This document shows positions 37,620-47,934 of a stretch of 64,000 bases of DNA, piece after piece. Under the pieces are notes generated by a model. The model saw nothing but the letters and a program-made list of their open reading frames with translations. It was not told the DNA's origin and did no database searches. The DNA lies in the NCBI RefSeq assembly GCF_001542915.1, contig NZ_LNNH01000059.1:62001-126000 (forward strand), written 5' to 3'. Origin of the DNA: Peribacillus simplex (GTDB lineage Bacteria; Bacillota; Bacilli; Bacillales; DSM-1321). A program made the translations under genes and the position numbers. How positions within the stretch are numbered: position 1 is the stretch's first letter; every line of letters starts with the position of its first letter.

Positions 37620-38396
37620 ATGGAAGAACTATTTCCGCATTTTCCTGCTTTTTTATTAATCGTGGTCAGGGTCACCACATTCTTTGTGGCAATGCCGATT
37701 TTCTCGTACCGCTCAATACCGGTGCAGCATCGTCTAGGGCTTGGAATCTTTCTTGCCTGGATCATGTACTATACCATTGATGCCCCCATCCTTGACCTGG
37801 ATGCCACATTTTATTTGTTGATCATTAAGGAGGCACTTGTGGGGCTTTTCATCGGATTTGCTTCCTATATGATTTTATCAGCCGTTCAGGTAGCAGGGGG
37901 ATTGATTGATTTTCAGTTGGGTTTTTCGATAGCCAATGTCATCGATCCCCAAACCGGGGCCCAAAGCCCGTTGATGGGACAATATCTATATACCATCGCT
38001 TTATTATTCCTACTGAGCACGAATGGCCATCATTTGCTTTTGGATGGGATATTTTATAGCTACCAATTCATCCCGATCGATCAATTGTTTGTGCCATTTG
38101 GGGATCATAGATTGATAGAATACTTGGCCAAGGCATTCGGAAAAGCGTTCATGATTGCCTTTCAAATGTCGATACCAGTGGTGGGAAGCATTTTTCTGGT
38201 GGATGTCACGCTAGGCATCCTTGCAAGGACGGTTCCCCAATTGAATGTATTCGTTGTTGGGATCCCAGTCAAAATCATAGCGGGCTTGGCGGTTATTGTT
38301 TTGGTAATGGGAATGATGATGACGGTTGTCACCCAACTCTTCAATTTCTTGCTTGTGACGATGCGTCATCTCATGCAGCTGATCGGAGGCATATGA
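37620..38396 (+). CDS. fliR: Flagellar export pore protein FliR
   Basis: FliR completes the FliP5-Q4-R1 export pore. The 258-aa protein is largely hydrophobic, with about six membrane segments, and has the family pattern GFSIANVIDPQTGAQSPLMG. The ATG at 37620 has a poor ribosome site, so translation may depend on the fliQ ribosomes arriving three bases upstream. flhB starts one base after its stop codon. Confidence 0.95.
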   Translation: MEELFPHFPAFLLIVVRVTTFFVAMPIFSYRSIPVQHRLGLGIFLAWIMYYTIDAPILDLDATFYLLIIKEALVGLFIGFASYMILSAVQVAGGLIDFQLGFSIANVIDPQTGAQSPLMGQYLYTIALLFLLSTNGHHLLLDGIFYSYQFIPIDQLFVPFGDHRLIEYLAKAFGKAFMIAFQMSIPVVGSIFLVDVTLGILARTVPQLNVFVVGIPVKIIAGLAVIVLVMGMMMTVVTQLFNFLLVTMRHLMQLIGGI

Positions 38397-38397
38397 T

Positions 38398-39480
38398 TTG
38401 GACAAATTTCAGCTGGATTTACAGTTCTTCGCAGGTGAGAAGACTGAAAAGGCGACACCGAAAAAACGCCAGGATTCAAAGAAAAAAGGACAGGTGGCAA
38501 AGAGTCAGGATGTTAATACATCCGTTAATTTAATTGCTGTATTCGCGGTGCTATTGATTATGGGGCCATATATGTACAACCATCTCGTCGCTCTCATGAA
38601 AGATTATCTGCAGCATTTTTCCGTGGCTGGCTTCACGGAGGGTACTGTCCAGATTATCATGATCGAAGTACTGAAGGAAATGGGCCTAGTCCTTGGACCT
38701 GTTTTTGCAGCGGCGGTAGTGGCTGGCATTTTGGCTAATGTCATGCAGATCGGGTTCATGTTTTCAACAGAATCCATACAGTTCAAGCTTGAAAAATTGG
38801 ATCCCATTAAAGGTTTCAAACGTATCTTTTCGATGAGGGCGATTGTTGAATTATTGAAATCGATTCTTAAAATATCCTTTGTTGGTTTTGTTGCCTTTTA
38901 TGTACTTTGGCAGCGAATGGACGAAATTATGATTTTATCACAGATTTCTGTGGAAGAAGCGATGGCAACGCTGGCGGATATTACGATCAAAGTAGGATTT
39001 TATGCTGCCGTGGCTTTATTGTTCATTGCTCTATTGGACTATTTGTATCAGAAATATGACTTTGAAAAAAACATCCGAATGTCCAAGCAGGATATTAAGG
39101 ATGAATATAAAAATTCCGAAGGCGATCCGCTCATCAAGTCAAAAATCAAGCAAAAGCAAAGGCAGATGGCTGCTCAAAGAATGATGCAGGAGATTCCCAA
39201 TGCCGACGTCGTCATTACTAATCCGACACATTTTGCCATTGCTTTAAAATATGATGAAGAAAAAGCGGAGGCTCCATTTGTAGTGGCAAAGGGCGTTGAC
39301 TTTGTCGCTCAGAAAATTAAATTCATCGCTAAAGAAAACGATGTAATCATGGTGGAAAATCGCCCTTTGGCAAGATCCTTATACGATCAGGCGGAATTGG
39401 GCCAGGCGATTCCCGAGGAGTTCTTTAAGGCGGTCGCTGAAATACTCGCCTTTGTTTATAAAACCAAAGGTAAGCTGTAA
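38398..39480 (+). CDS. flhB: Flagellar export switch protein FlhB
   Basis: FlhB is the export gate component that switches from hook to filament substrates after self-cleavage. The N-terminus KTEKATPKKRQDSKKKGQVA is followed by four membrane segments and a cytoplasmic domain with the cleavage motif Asn-Pro-Thr-His (ITNPTHFAIALKY). It starts at TTG 38398; length is 360 aa. The C-terminal 85 residues are copied in style by YlqH at 9327-9611. Confidence 0.96.
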   Translation: MDKFQLDLQFFAGEKTEKATPKKRQDSKKKGQVAKSQDVNTSVNLIAVFAVLLIMGPYMYNHLVALMKDYLQHFSVAGFTEGTVQIIMIEVLKEMGLVLGPVFAAAVVAGILANVMQIGFMFSTESIQFKLEKLDPIKGFKRIFSMRAIVELLKSILKISFVGFVAFYVLWQRMDEIMILSQISVEEAMATLADITIKVGFYAAVALLFIALLDYLYQKYDFEKNIRMSKQDIKDEYKNSEGDPLIKSKIKQKQRQMAAQRMMQEIPNADVVITNPTHFAIALKYDEEKAEAPFVVAKGVDFVAQKIKFIAKENDVIMVENRPLARSLYDQAELGQAIPEEFFKAVAEILAFVYKTKGKL

Positions 39481-39517
39481 AGAAGTAAAGGTAACCCGTT
39501 AGTTAGGAGAGAAAAAC

Positions 39518-41554
39518 ATGCGAGCAAGAGATTTAGTTGTTATATCGAGCGTCATCATGATCGTTGCCATGTTGGTCATTCCATTGCCGACATGGTTGTT
39601 AAGTATTTTACTCCTTTTGAATATCTCTCTTGCGCTGCTGGTTCTATTGACAACGATGAATATGAAAGAACCTCTCGAATTCTCGATCTTCCCTTCGTTG
39701 CTCCTTTTACTGACATTGTTCAGGTTGGGGTTGAATGTTTCGACGACTCGTGCCATTTTGACCTATGGTGATGCTGGCGGTGTCGTAGAAACCTTCGGGT
39801 CGTTTGTAGTCGGAGGTAATGTGCTTGTAGGATTAGTTGTGTTCATCATATTGGTCATCATCAATTTCATTGTCATCACGAAAGGATCGGAACGGGTCTC
39901 GGAGGTTGCCGCCAGGTTTACACTGGATGCGATGCCAGGGAAACAGATGGCCATTGATGCGGATCTGAATGCTGGGATGATTTCCGAAACGGAAGCACGT
40001 GCCAGAAGGGACAAAATCAGTAACGAAGCAGACTTTTATGGTTCCATGGATGGTGCGAGCAAATTTGTTAAAGGAGATGCAATTGCTGGCATCATCATAG
40101 TCATCATTAACTTGATTTTTGGGATGATCATTGGGGTCATGCAATTGGATATGGGATTTGCTGAATCCGCCACCCATTTTTCGATGCTATCCGTTGGTGA
40201 TGGAATCGTCAGTCAGGTGCCGGCCTTATTGATTTCAACGGCTACAGGAATAGTCGTGACAAGAGCTGCCTCGAACGGCAACCTCGGAGCGGATATTGTT
40301 GAACAACTGTTTCAATTTCCCAAAATGCTCTACCTGACAGCAGCCACCATCTTCCTGCTTGGGTTATTCACCCCGATTTCCGACTTGTTCACTTTGCCGA
40401 TTGCAGCTTTGCTAGTCGTAGGCGGGTATACCATTTCCAGGATACCGAAGCAGGACGAAAGCGAAATTCAGGAGATGGAAGAAGTACTTGAAACGGATGA
40501 AATGAAAAGTCCGGAAAGTGTCGTGAATCTGTTAAGTGTCGACCCGATCGAATTTGAGTTTGGATATGGACTGATACCTCTTGCGGATGCCAATCAAGGA
40601 GGGGACCTGCTGGATCGCGTCGTCATGATCCGCAGACAGCTTGCCATCGAATTGGGGCTCGTGATTCCCGTCGTCAGGATCAGGGATAACATTCAGTTGA
40701 ATCCCAATGAGTACCGTTTGAAAATTAAGGGGAGTGTCATGGCAAAAGGGGAATTGCTTCTTAATCATTTCTTGGCGATGAGTCCGGGAATCGAGGATGA
40801 TTCGATCGAAGGGATCGATACGATTGAACCCTCCTTTGGCTTACCGGCCAAATGGATCACGGATGATATGAAGGAACATGCCGAGATGATGGGATATACC
40901 GTTGTGGACCCTCCGAGTGTAGTTTCCACACACTTGACGGAAGTCATAAAGGCCAATGCACAGGAATTGTTGGGCAGGCAGGAAACGAAGCAATTGATCG
41001 ATCACCTCCGGGAATCTTCACCAATCCTTGTAGAGGAAGTGACACCTAATCCCTTGTCGATTGGCGATGTCCAAAAAGTGTTGGCAAAGTTATTGAAGGA
41101 AAAGGTGTCAATAAGGAATTTACCGATCATTTTCGAAACGCTTGCTGATTATGGAAAGCTATCAACTGACACGGATTTGCTTACTGAATATGTAAGGCAG
41201 AATTTAGCACGGCAAATAACCGGTTCATTTATGACCGATGAAAATAAAATCAAAGTGATAACCTTATCGGGGAAAGTGGAGAAAACGATCGCTGATGGGG
41301 TACAGCAAACCGAACATGGTAACTATTTATCACTTGATCCAGTCATATCGCAATCCATATTGGAGGCCATTTCAGCCAAGCTGGAGGAACTGACATTAAT
41401 GGATCACCAACCGATCTTGCTCTGTTCGCCGGCAGTACGGATGTATGTCCGCCAATTGACGGAACGTTATTTTCCCAATGTGCCGGTCCTTTCATATAAC
41501 GAACTAGAATCCAATGTAGAAGTACAAAGTATAGGGGTGGTGAATATCGATTGA
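39518..41554 (+). CDS. flhA: Flagellar export gate protein FlhA
   Basis: FlhA is the large export gate that forms a nonameric ring and uses proton flow. The N-terminal half has about eight membrane segments and the FHIPEP-type signature region (RFTLDAMPGKQMAIDADLNA, EADFYGSMDGASKFVKGDA). The C-terminal cytoplasmic domain (about residues 340-678) docks chaperone-substrate complexes. Length is 678 aa, as expected. Its stop overlaps the flhF start. Confidence 0.97.
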   Translation: MRARDLVVISSVIMIVAMLVIPLPTWLLSILLLLNISLALLVLLTTMNMKEPLEFSIFPSLLLLLTLFRLGLNVSTTRAILTYGDAGGVVETFGSFVVGGNVLVGLVVFIILVIINFIVITKGSERVSEVAARFTLDAMPGKQMAIDADLNAGMISETEARARRDKISNEADFYGSMDGASKFVKGDAIAGIIIVIINLIFGMIIGVMQLDMGFAESATHFSMLSVGDGIVSQVPALLISTATGIVVTRAASNGNLGADIVEQLFQFPKMLYLTAATIFLLGLFTPISDLFTLPIAALLVVGGYTISRIPKQDESEIQEMEEVLETDEMKSPESVVNLLSVDPIEFEFGYGLIPLADANQGGDLLDRVVMIRRQLAIELGLVIPVVRIRDNIQLNPNEYRLKIKGSVMAKGELLLNHFLAMSPGIEDDSIEGIDTIEPSFGLPAKWITDDMKEHAEMMGYTVVDPPSVVSTHLTEVIKANAQELLGRQETKQLIDHLRESSPILVEEVTPNPLSIGDVQKVLAKLLKEKVSIRNLPIIFETLADYGKLSTDTDLLTEYVRQNLARQITGSFMTDENKIKVITLSGKVEKTIADGVQQTEHGNYLSLDPVISQSILEAISAKLEELTLMDHQPILLCSPAVRMYVRQLTERYFPNVPVLSYNELESNVEVQSIGVVNID

Positions 41555-42705
41555 AGGTAAAGAAATATTTGGCCCCGTCAATGACCGAGGCGATGAAGCG
41601 AATTAGGGGGGAGCTAGGCAGTGAGGCGGTCATCTTAAGCTCAAAAGCTGTCTATAAAGGTGGTTTCCTAGGTTTGTTCAAAAAGAGGAACATTGAAGTC
41701 ATTGCGGCGATCGATCCTGTTTCCGCGCCTCTCCAAACGGTAACCAAGCAAAAAAAGAAGAAGCTGCCTTCCAATCCGCAACTGGAAGATCAAGCACCCG
41801 CTGTTTATGAATCCAGGGGGAATTCCGAGTTAATGAAAGAAATCGAAGGCTTGAAAGACATGATTAATCGGATACAGATCCATTCATCTGATCGAAAATT
41901 CCCCGAGAGATTGCAGAAAGCCTATGATTCCTTAACGGAGCAGGAAGTGGACCCGGCACTTCGGTCACAAATCATGGATGAATTACTTGAAAAATGGTTC
42001 GCTTTCAAGCAAAGAGCGACCGTTGAAGAGGTACAAGCCTGGTTGGAAGAATCGCTGCTGGCGATTTTGGATCAGGTCGAGAACGGACAACCGGGAATGC
42101 AGAAAAAGTATATCAATATTGTCGGGCCAACAGGGGTGGGCAAGACAACGACTCTTGCAAAGGTAGCGGCAGAAACCATGTTGAAGCATGATAAAAGGGT
42201 GGCATTCATAACGACGGATACTTACAGAATTGCAGCCATAGATCAGCTTAAGACGTATGCGAAGATTTTGAACGTTCCGATCGAAGTGGCTTATAACTTG
42301 GAAGACTTCAAACGGGCTACTGAACGTTTCTCCCATTATGATTATGTTTTTATAGATACAGCCGGGAGGAATTTCCGCAATCCGCAATATGTCAAAGATC
42401 TGAATGAGATCATTCACTTTACAGATGAGATCGAAACCTATTTGGTGCTGTCATTAACCTCCAAGCAAAAAGATATGGAAGATATTTACCGCCAATTTGC
42501 AGCCATTCCGATAAAACAGGTCATATTTACAAAAGCGGACGAAACCTCGACTTTCGGTAGCATCTTTAATTTCATACACACGCATAAAGTAGGAGCCGCT
42601 TATATAACAACTGGCCAGAATGTTCCGGATGATATTGAAATTGCGACATCATCACAGCTATTGAAAATGGCTCTTGAGGCAAAAAAATATGAAAGACCAA
42701 GCTGA
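41551..42705 (+). CDS. flhF: Flagellar SRP-like GTPase FlhF
   Basis: FlhF is a relative of Ffh and FtsY that helps place flagella. The N-terminal B domain (KKYLAPSMTEAMKRIRGELG) is followed by a basic linker and the NG GTPase domain with P-loop [31 protein letters not shown] and TKADETSTFG. It starts at TTG 41551, overlapping the flhA stop; length is 384 aa. The end overlaps flhG by 17 bases. Confidence 0.95.
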   Translation: MKVKKYLAPSMTEAMKRIRGELGSEAVILSSKAVYKGGFLGLFKKRNIEVIAAIDPVSAPLQTVTKQKKKKLPSNPQLEDQAPAVYESRGNSELMKEIEGLKDMINRIQIHSSDRKFPERLQKAYDSLTEQEVDPALRSQIMDELLEKWFAFKQRATVEEVQAWLEESLLAILDQVENGQPGMQKKYINIVGPTGVGKTTTLAKVAAETMLKHDKRVAFITTDTYRIAAIDQLKTYAKILNVPIEVAYNLEDFKRATERFSHYDYVFIDTAGRNFRNPQYVKDLNEIIHFTDEIETYLVLSLTSKQKDMEDIYRQFAAIPIKQVIFTKADETSTFGSIFNFIHTHKVGAAYITTGQNVPDDIEIATSSQLLKMALEAKKYERPS

Positions 42706-43555
42706 GAGCCTGCGAAGGAGACTGGAAGCCCTGCAAAAACAAACAATGGCAAGAACCATTGCCGTTTTAAGTGGCAAGGGCGGTGTCGGTAAATCCAATT
42801 TCTCCTTGAATTTTTCAATTGCCTTATCCAAAAGGGGAAAAAAAGTATTGCTGTTTGACATGGACATCGGCATGGGGAACATAGATATTTTAATCGGGGG
42901 GCATTCCCCCTTCAGTATTATCGATTTCTTTGAAAATGGTCGCAGTTTGCAGGAAATCATCACCGCTGGTCCAGGTAATATTTCAATCATCACTGGCGGA
43001 ACGGGCCTGTTGAATCTCTTTTCACTTGATGAAGTGAAGTTTGCGCGTTTCAATGAAGAATTCAGTTCATTGATGGCGAATTACGATTATATATTATTTG
43101 ATATGGGCGCGGGCATTACGCATGATTCGCTGAAATTCCTATTATGTGTCGATGAATTATTCGTGATTACGACCCCGGAGCCGACTTCCATCACGGATGC
43201 CTATTCTGCAATGAAATATATTCATTCGATCAATAAAGAGATTCCATGTTTCCTTGTGTGCAATAGGATATGTTCAAGCAAGGAGGGGAAGGAAACGATT
43301 AAGCGTCTGCAAAATGCCTTCATGAAATTTTTAGATCTTGAAACGGTTGCATTAGGTTATGTACCAGACGATAGGACCGTTTCAAAAGCCGTTACTAAAC
43401 AAATGCCATTTATCCTTTTCGACCCTGAAGCCGATGTATCCCGAGCCATCATGGACATTGGGACGAGATATGCAAACCATTCATTTGGGGGGGATATGAC
43501 TTTGCCTAAAGGTCATTTCCTCCGAAACATGAAAAGATATTTTCTTGGAAGGTAG
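42689..43555 (+). CDS. flhG: MinD-like ATPase FlhG (YlxH)
   Basis: FlhG is a MinD/ParA-type ATPase that controls flagellar number and pattern with FlhF, whose GTPase it stimulates through its N-terminal helix (DQAESLRRRLEAL here). The deviant Walker A is VLSGKGGVGKSNFSLNFS. Length is 288 aa. The ATG at 42689 lies within the end of flhF. cheB follows after 10 bases. Confidence 0.94.
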   Translation: MKDQAESLRRRLEALQKQTMARTIAVLSGKGGVGKSNFSLNFSIALSKRGKKVLLFDMDIGMGNIDILIGGHSPFSIIDFFENGRSLQEIITAGPGNISIITGGTGLLNLFSLDEVKFARFNEEFSSLMANYDYILFDMGAGITHDSLKFLLCVDELFVITTPEPTSITDAYSAMKYIHSINKEIPCFLVCNRICSSKEGKETIKRLQNAFMKFLDLETVALGYVPDDRTVSKAVTKQMPFILFDPEADVSRAIMDIGTRYANHSFGGDMTLPKGHFLRNMKRYFLGR

Positions 43556-43565
43556 GTCTCCTTAC

Positions 43566-44663
43566 ATGGATAAAGTAAGAGTATTGATAGTGGATGATTC
43601 TGCGTTCATGAGAAAGCTAATTTCAGAGTTTTTATCGGAAGAAAGCAGGATTGAGGTCATTGGAACTGCGAGAAATGGAAAAGATGCTTTAGAAAAAATC
43701 AAGGCATTGAAACCCGATGTCGTGACTTTGGATGTGGAAATGCCGGTTATGGACGGTCTGCAAGCTTTGAACTTGATCATGAATGAATGTCCAACCCCCG
43801 TGGTCATGTTATCAAGCACAACGAAGGTAGGTACCGAAAATACATTTGCTGCGATGAGCAGCGGGGCCTTTGATTTTGTGGCAAAGCCTTCCGGTGCCAT
43901 TTCACTTGATTTGCATAAAATCAAGAAGGAACTTCATGAAAAAGTTATGGCAGCAAGCCGGGCAAATGTTCACAAACTGCAAAAGAATGCTCTGAATATT
44001 GAAAAAAGCCCATCCGTATGGAAAAATAATAGTAAAATAGAATTAGTTAAATTGGTTAAAAAACAAAAAAATGAACGAAACTGGTCCGATGGAAATGATA
44101 AGGTCATTGTCATCGGTACATCCACTGGAGGCCCAAGAGCCTTGCAGACTGTTTTGACAGGTCTGCCGGGCGATATCGATGCGTCAATCCTTGTAGTCCA
44201 GCATATGCCTCCCGGCTTCACGAATTCCTTGGCTTCCCGCCTGAATTCATTATGCAAGATTCAAGTGAAGGAAGCTGAAGAGGGGGAACTGATCCAAAAG
44301 GGCATAGCCTACATCGCTCCCGGAGGTTTTCACTTGAAAGTGAGAAAAGTCGGAATGAATTGGGTGGTTCATTTAGATCAATCGGATTTGCGCAATGGAC
44401 ACCGCCCTTCCGTGGATGTGCTCTTTGAATCCGTCAGTGAAATGAATGATTTTGCCAAGATAGCGGTTATCATGACCGGGATGGGAATGGACGGGGCGAA
44501 CGGCCTTAAGAAGCTGAAACAAAAGGGCCTTTCAAAAGCGATAGCGGAATCAGAGGGGACATCGATCGTTTTTGGTATGCCGAAAGCGGCAATCAATACC
44601 AATTTAATAGATAACATAGAGGATGTAGAAAAAATAGCTAAATCGATAATGGGCTATTGTTAA
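43566..44663 (+). CDS. cheB: Chemotaxis methylesterase CheB
   Basis: CheB removes methyl groups from chemoreceptors. It has a receiver domain (phosphorylation site Asp56 in VVTLDVEMPVMDG), a linker, and a C-terminal esterase with Ser186 in GTSTGGPRALQ, the VVQHMPPGFT histidine and the MTGMGMDGANGLKKLK segment. Length is 365 aa. ATG 43566 follows ggaaggtaggt. Confidence 0.96.
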   Translation: MDKVRVLIVDDSAFMRKLISEFLSEESRIEVIGTARNGKDALEKIKALKPDVVTLDVEMPVMDGLQALNLIMNECPTPVVMLSSTTKVGTENTFAAMSSGAFDFVAKPSGAISLDLHKIKKELHEKVMAASRANVHKLQKNALNIEKSPSVWKNNSKIELVKLVKKQKNERNWSDGNDKVIVIGTSTGGPRALQTVLTGLPGDIDASILVVQHMPPGFTNSLASRLNSLCKIQVKEAEEGELIQKGIAYIAPGGFHLKVRKVGMNWVVHLDQSDLRNGHRPSVDVLFESVSEMNDFAKIAVIMTGMGMDGANGLKKLKQKGLSKAIAESEGTSIVFGMPKAAINTNLIDNIEDVEKIAKSIMGYC

Positions 44664-44683
44664 CTCGTGGAGGTGGAGATTAT

Positions 44684-46729
44684 ATGGATATGAATCAGTA
44701 TTTAGAGGTATTTATTGAAGAAAGTAAGGAACATCTTCAAACAGCAAGCGAACAATTGCTGGTGCTTGAGAAGAACCCGGAAGACCTCTCGATTGTCAAC
44801 GAAATCTTTCGTTCCGCTCATACGTTAAAAGGGATGTCCGCAACGATGGGGTATGAGGATTTGGCGAACTTAACCCATAAAATGGAGAATGTATTGGATG
44901 CGATCCGTAACAGTCAAATCATTCTTACGCCTGAAGTGTTTGATGTGATATTTTTAGCCGTTGATGATTTAGAAGCGATGGTCATGTCCATTGCAGAAGG
45001 CGGAGATGGAAAAAGAGACGTCTCCAAGGTTGTCCATCAACTGGATTTGATTGAAAAAGGGGAGTCACCAGTCACATCCTCGGCCGCAGAGGTTGCAGCA
45101 GCTTCAGCCGTTCTTGATAAGGAGGAAATGAATGAGGGGGAGTATGATGAATTCGAATGGACCGTGCTTCAGCAGTCCAAAGAGCAAGGGTTCAACAGCT
45201 TTGAAATCGCAATAGAATTGCGTGCAGATTGTCTGTTAAAAGCTGCCCGGGTATTCATGGTATTTGAAGTGCTTGAAAAAGCGGGTGAAGTCATCAAATC
45301 CCATCCGCCTGTCGAACTGTTGGAAGAAGAGCAGTTCGATCAGCAATTCAGCGTCACGATGATAACCAAGGAATCGAGTGAAGAGTTACAGAAAAAAATC
45401 ATGAAGGTTTCTGAAGTGGATACTGTGGTGATACATAGCCTTGATCTGGAAGTGGCGCGACATGCCAACGTTGAAGAGGATAAAATTGCTGAACTGGATA
45501 ACAAGGGACAAGAGAAGAATAATGATATGCTTCCAAGCGATGTTAAAGAAAAGAAAAAACAGCCGTCTGTTAAACCTGCATCAAGCAAAACGATCCGGGT
45601 AAACATTGAACGTCTTGATATATTAATGAATTTATTCGAGGAGCTTGTAATCGATCGAGGAAGACTTGATCAAATTTCCAATGATTTGGGTAATCAGGAG
45701 CTGCATGAAACAGTAGAAAGAATGTCCCGTATTACAAGCGATTTACAAACAATCGTATTGAATATGCGGATGGTGCCAGTGGAAACGGTATTCAACCGCT
45801 TTCCTAAAATGGTCCGCCAATTAGCGAGGGATTTAAACAAGAAAGTTGAATTGGAAATCACGGGAGCAGAAACCGAGCTTGATCGCACAGTCATCGATGA
45901 AATTGGCGATCCACTCGTCCATTTATTGAGGAACGCCATGGATCATGGAATCGAGACACCTGAAGAACGTCTGGCGAAAGGAAAGAACGAAGAGGGCAAA
46001 ATCCATCTGAAAGCCTATCACAGCGGAAACCATGTATTCATTGAAATTGATGATGATGGGGCAGGCATTAAAAAAGAGCGAGTTTTGAACAAGGCGCTTA
46101 CCAATGGAATTATAACGAGGGAAACGGCCGCCACTCTGACAGATAAGCAAATCTATGAATTGATATTCGCCTCGGGCTTCTCGACAGCTGAAACCATTTC
46201 GGATGTATCAGGAAGGGGTGTCGGTCTGGATGTAGTGAAAAATACAATCGAGTCTCTGGGCGGCTCTGTCACAATCGATTCAAAAGAGGACGAAGGATCG
46301 ATATTCCTTATTCAGCTGCCACTTACATTGTCGATTATTTCAGTGATGCTGGTTGCCATCCAGGATGAAAAATATGCCATACCGCTTTCTTCCATCATAG
46401 AAACAGCGATCATAAAAAAAGAAGATATCATGAACGCCCATAATCAACAGGTTATAGACTTCAGGGGCAAAGTGCTTCCGCTTCTTTTCCTTAAAGATAT
46501 TTTTGAAGTGCCGATCAGTCAGGCAGAGGAAGAGTTCCTCTCTGTGGTCATCGTAAGAAAGGGTGACAAATTAGCAGGATTGGTCGTTGATTCATTCATT
46601 GGGCAGCTTGAGGTGGTCTTGAAATCACTAGGCAATTATTTAACAAGCGCCTTTGCAATATCGGGAGCGACGATTCTTGGTGATGGTCAAGTAGCTTTAA
46701 TCATCGATTGCAATACACTGATTCATTGA
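44684..46729 (+). CDS. cheA: Chemotaxis histidine kinase CheA
   Basis: CheA passes phosphate from ATP to CheY and CheB in response to receptors. Domains in order: P1 with His46 in FRSAHTLKGMSATMG, P2 (about residues 155-270), P3 dimer helices, P4 kinase with N, G1 and G2 boxes (LLRNAMDHGIETPEER, IDDDGAGIKKERV, SGRGVGLDVVK), and P5 (CheW-like). Length is 681 aa from ATG 44684 after ggaggtgg. Confidence 0.97.
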   Translation: MDMNQYLEVFIEESKEHLQTASEQLLVLEKNPEDLSIVNEIFRSAHTLKGMSATMGYEDLANLTHKMENVLDAIRNSQIILTPEVFDVIFLAVDDLEAMVMSIAEGGDGKRDVSKVVHQLDLIEKGESPVTSSAAEVAAASAVLDKEEMNEGEYDEFEWTVLQQSKEQGFNSFEIAIELRADCLLKAARVFMVFEVLEKAGEVIKSHPPVELLEEEQFDQQFSVTMITKESSEELQKKIMKVSEVDTVVIHSLDLEVARHANVEEDKIAELDNKGQEKNNDMLPSDVKEKKKQPSVKPASSKTIRVNIERLDILMNLFEELVIDRGRLDQISNDLGNQELHETVERMSRITSDLQTIVLNMRMVPVETVFNRFPKMVRQLARDLNKKVELEITGAETELDRTVIDEIGDPLVHLLRNAMDHGIETPEERLAKGKNEEGKIHLKAYHSGNHVFIEIDDDGAGIKKERVLNKALTNGIITRETAATLTDKQIYELIFASGFSTAETISDVSGRGVGLDVVKNTIESLGGSVTIDSKEDEGSIFLIQLPLTLSIISVMLVAIQDEKYAIPLSSIIETAIIKKEDIMNAHNQQVIDFRGKVLPLLFLKDIFEVPISQAEEEFLSVVIVRKGDKLAGLVVDSFIGQLEVVLKSLGNYLTSAFAISGATILGDGQVALIIDCNTLIH

Positions 46730-46835
46730 TTGATGAAAGACAGGTGATGTGATGCTGGCTGGGGCATGCCGCATCCAGGATATCGGCAAGCTTCCAACCG
46801 CACACTTGAGTTTTTTTAAAAGAGGAGGGGAATAG
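46730..46835 (+). other. 106-base spacer between cheA and cheW
   Basis: This gap is longer than most in the operon. It holds a small two-part hairpin near 46751-46775 (gatgc/gcatc enclosing ggc/gcc) and then a strong ribosome site (agaggagggg) before cheW. No coding sequence is supported on either strand and no terminator T tract follows the hairpin. Confidence 0.4.
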
Positions 46836-47291
46836 ATGTCGCAGGAAATGAAAGTGATCGTATTCAAAATTAAAGATAAAGAGTATGCCATTCCAGTAGA
46901 TAAGGTCAGTGGGATTGAAAAGCTTCTGCACATTACGAGAGTTCCGAAGGCGGTCCAATTCGTTAAGGGTGTAATCAATTTAAGGGGCGTCATCACGCCA
47001 ATTATTGATTTGCGGGTGCGCTTTGGGTTCGAAAAGGTGGAGTACGATGATTCAACAAGGATCATCATCGTCATGCTCGATGATATGGAAGTGGGGCTGA
47101 TCGTGGACTCTGCCAATGATGTTTTGGATATTCCAGTGAGTAGTATTGAGCCGCAACCTGAAGTTGTTGGCCATTCGGCTTCTGAATACATAAGCGGAGT
47201 CGCAAAAATTGAAAAGCGCCTGCTCGTGTTAATAAATTTGGAAAAGGCTTTAAGCTTGGAAGTGACTGAAAATATGTTAAAAGAAGGATAA
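46836..47291 (+). CDS. cheW: Chemotaxis coupling protein CheW
   Basis: CheW links chemoreceptors to CheA. The 151-aa protein is one CheW/SH3-like domain: MKVIVFKIKDKEYAIPVDKV, FVKGVINLRGVITPIIDLR and GLIVDSANDVLDIP are typical. It follows the P5 domain of cheA in the same style. The ATG at 46836 follows gaggagggg. cheC starts five bases after its stop. Confidence 0.96.
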   Translation: MSQEMKVIVFKIKDKEYAIPVDKVSGIEKLLHITRVPKAVQFVKGVINLRGVITPIIDLRVRFGFEKVEYDDSTRIIIVMLDDMEVGLIVDSANDVLDIPVSSIEPQPEVVGHSASEYISGVAKIEKRLLVLINLEKALSLEVTENMLKEG

Positions 47292-47295
47292 TGAG

Positions 47296-47934
47296 ATGTC
47301 ATACATTGAGAAAATCAGTCCTCTTCAACTTGATATTTTGAAGGAAATTGGCAATATAGGCGCAGGGAACGCAGCAACTTCGCTTTCGGCCATCCTTAAT
47401 CGGAAAATCGATATGAATGTCCCGCATGTCCGAATCGTTTCCTTCGGTGAAATGATCGAGATGGCTGGCGGTGCCGATCACGTCGTCGCCAGCATTTTCC
47501 TAAGAATAGAAGGGGATGCCTCCGGGAGTATGTTCTTTATCCTTTCACTTCCATTAGCCCAATATTTGATACGGGAGATGGCCGGTGATGACACCTTTTC
47601 AATAGATAAGACACCGCATGCCGAACTCGCTCTTTCCTGCCTGCAGGAAATTGGGAATATTTTATCCGGATCGTATCTTTCTTCTTTGGCTGATTTCACA
47701 CAGTTGAATATTATCCCTTCCGTACCGTCATTGAGCATTGATATGGTAGGAGCGACGATCAGCTATGGGTTGTTGGAACTGTCACAGGAGAGTGATGCAG
47801 CGATAGTCATTGATACGGTCCTTGTTAAAGATCAACTATTGGCCGATTCCATTGCCGGTCATTTCTTTTTATTGCCAGACCCGGAGTTTTTTGAAATCAT
47901 TTTTGGCGCTTTAGAGTTGACGGCTGATGACTGA
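47296..47934 (+). CDS. cheC: CheY-P phosphatase CheC
   Basis: CheC dephosphorylates CheY-P and is regulated by CheD. Both active-site helices are present: [19 protein letters not shown] and [17 protein letters not shown], each with the Glu and Asn pair. Length is 212 aa. It overlaps cheD by eight bases, which fits the CheC-CheD partnership. Confidence 0.95.
   Translation: MSYIEKISPLQLDILKEIGNIGAGNAATSLSAILNRKIDMNVPHVRIVSFGEMIEMAGGADHVVASIFLRIEGDASGSMFFILSLPLAQYLIREMAGDDTFSIDKTPHAELALSCLQEIGNILSGSYLSSLADFTQLNIIPSVPSLSIDMVGATISYGLLELSQESDAAIVIDTVLVKDQLLADSIAGHFFLLPDPEFFEIIFGALELTADD

Noticed and set aside
46697..47302. 201-codon open frame on the minus strand across cheA-cheW
   Set aside because: It is antisense to cheW, Ser/Ile-rich, without recognisable motifs or a ribosome site.
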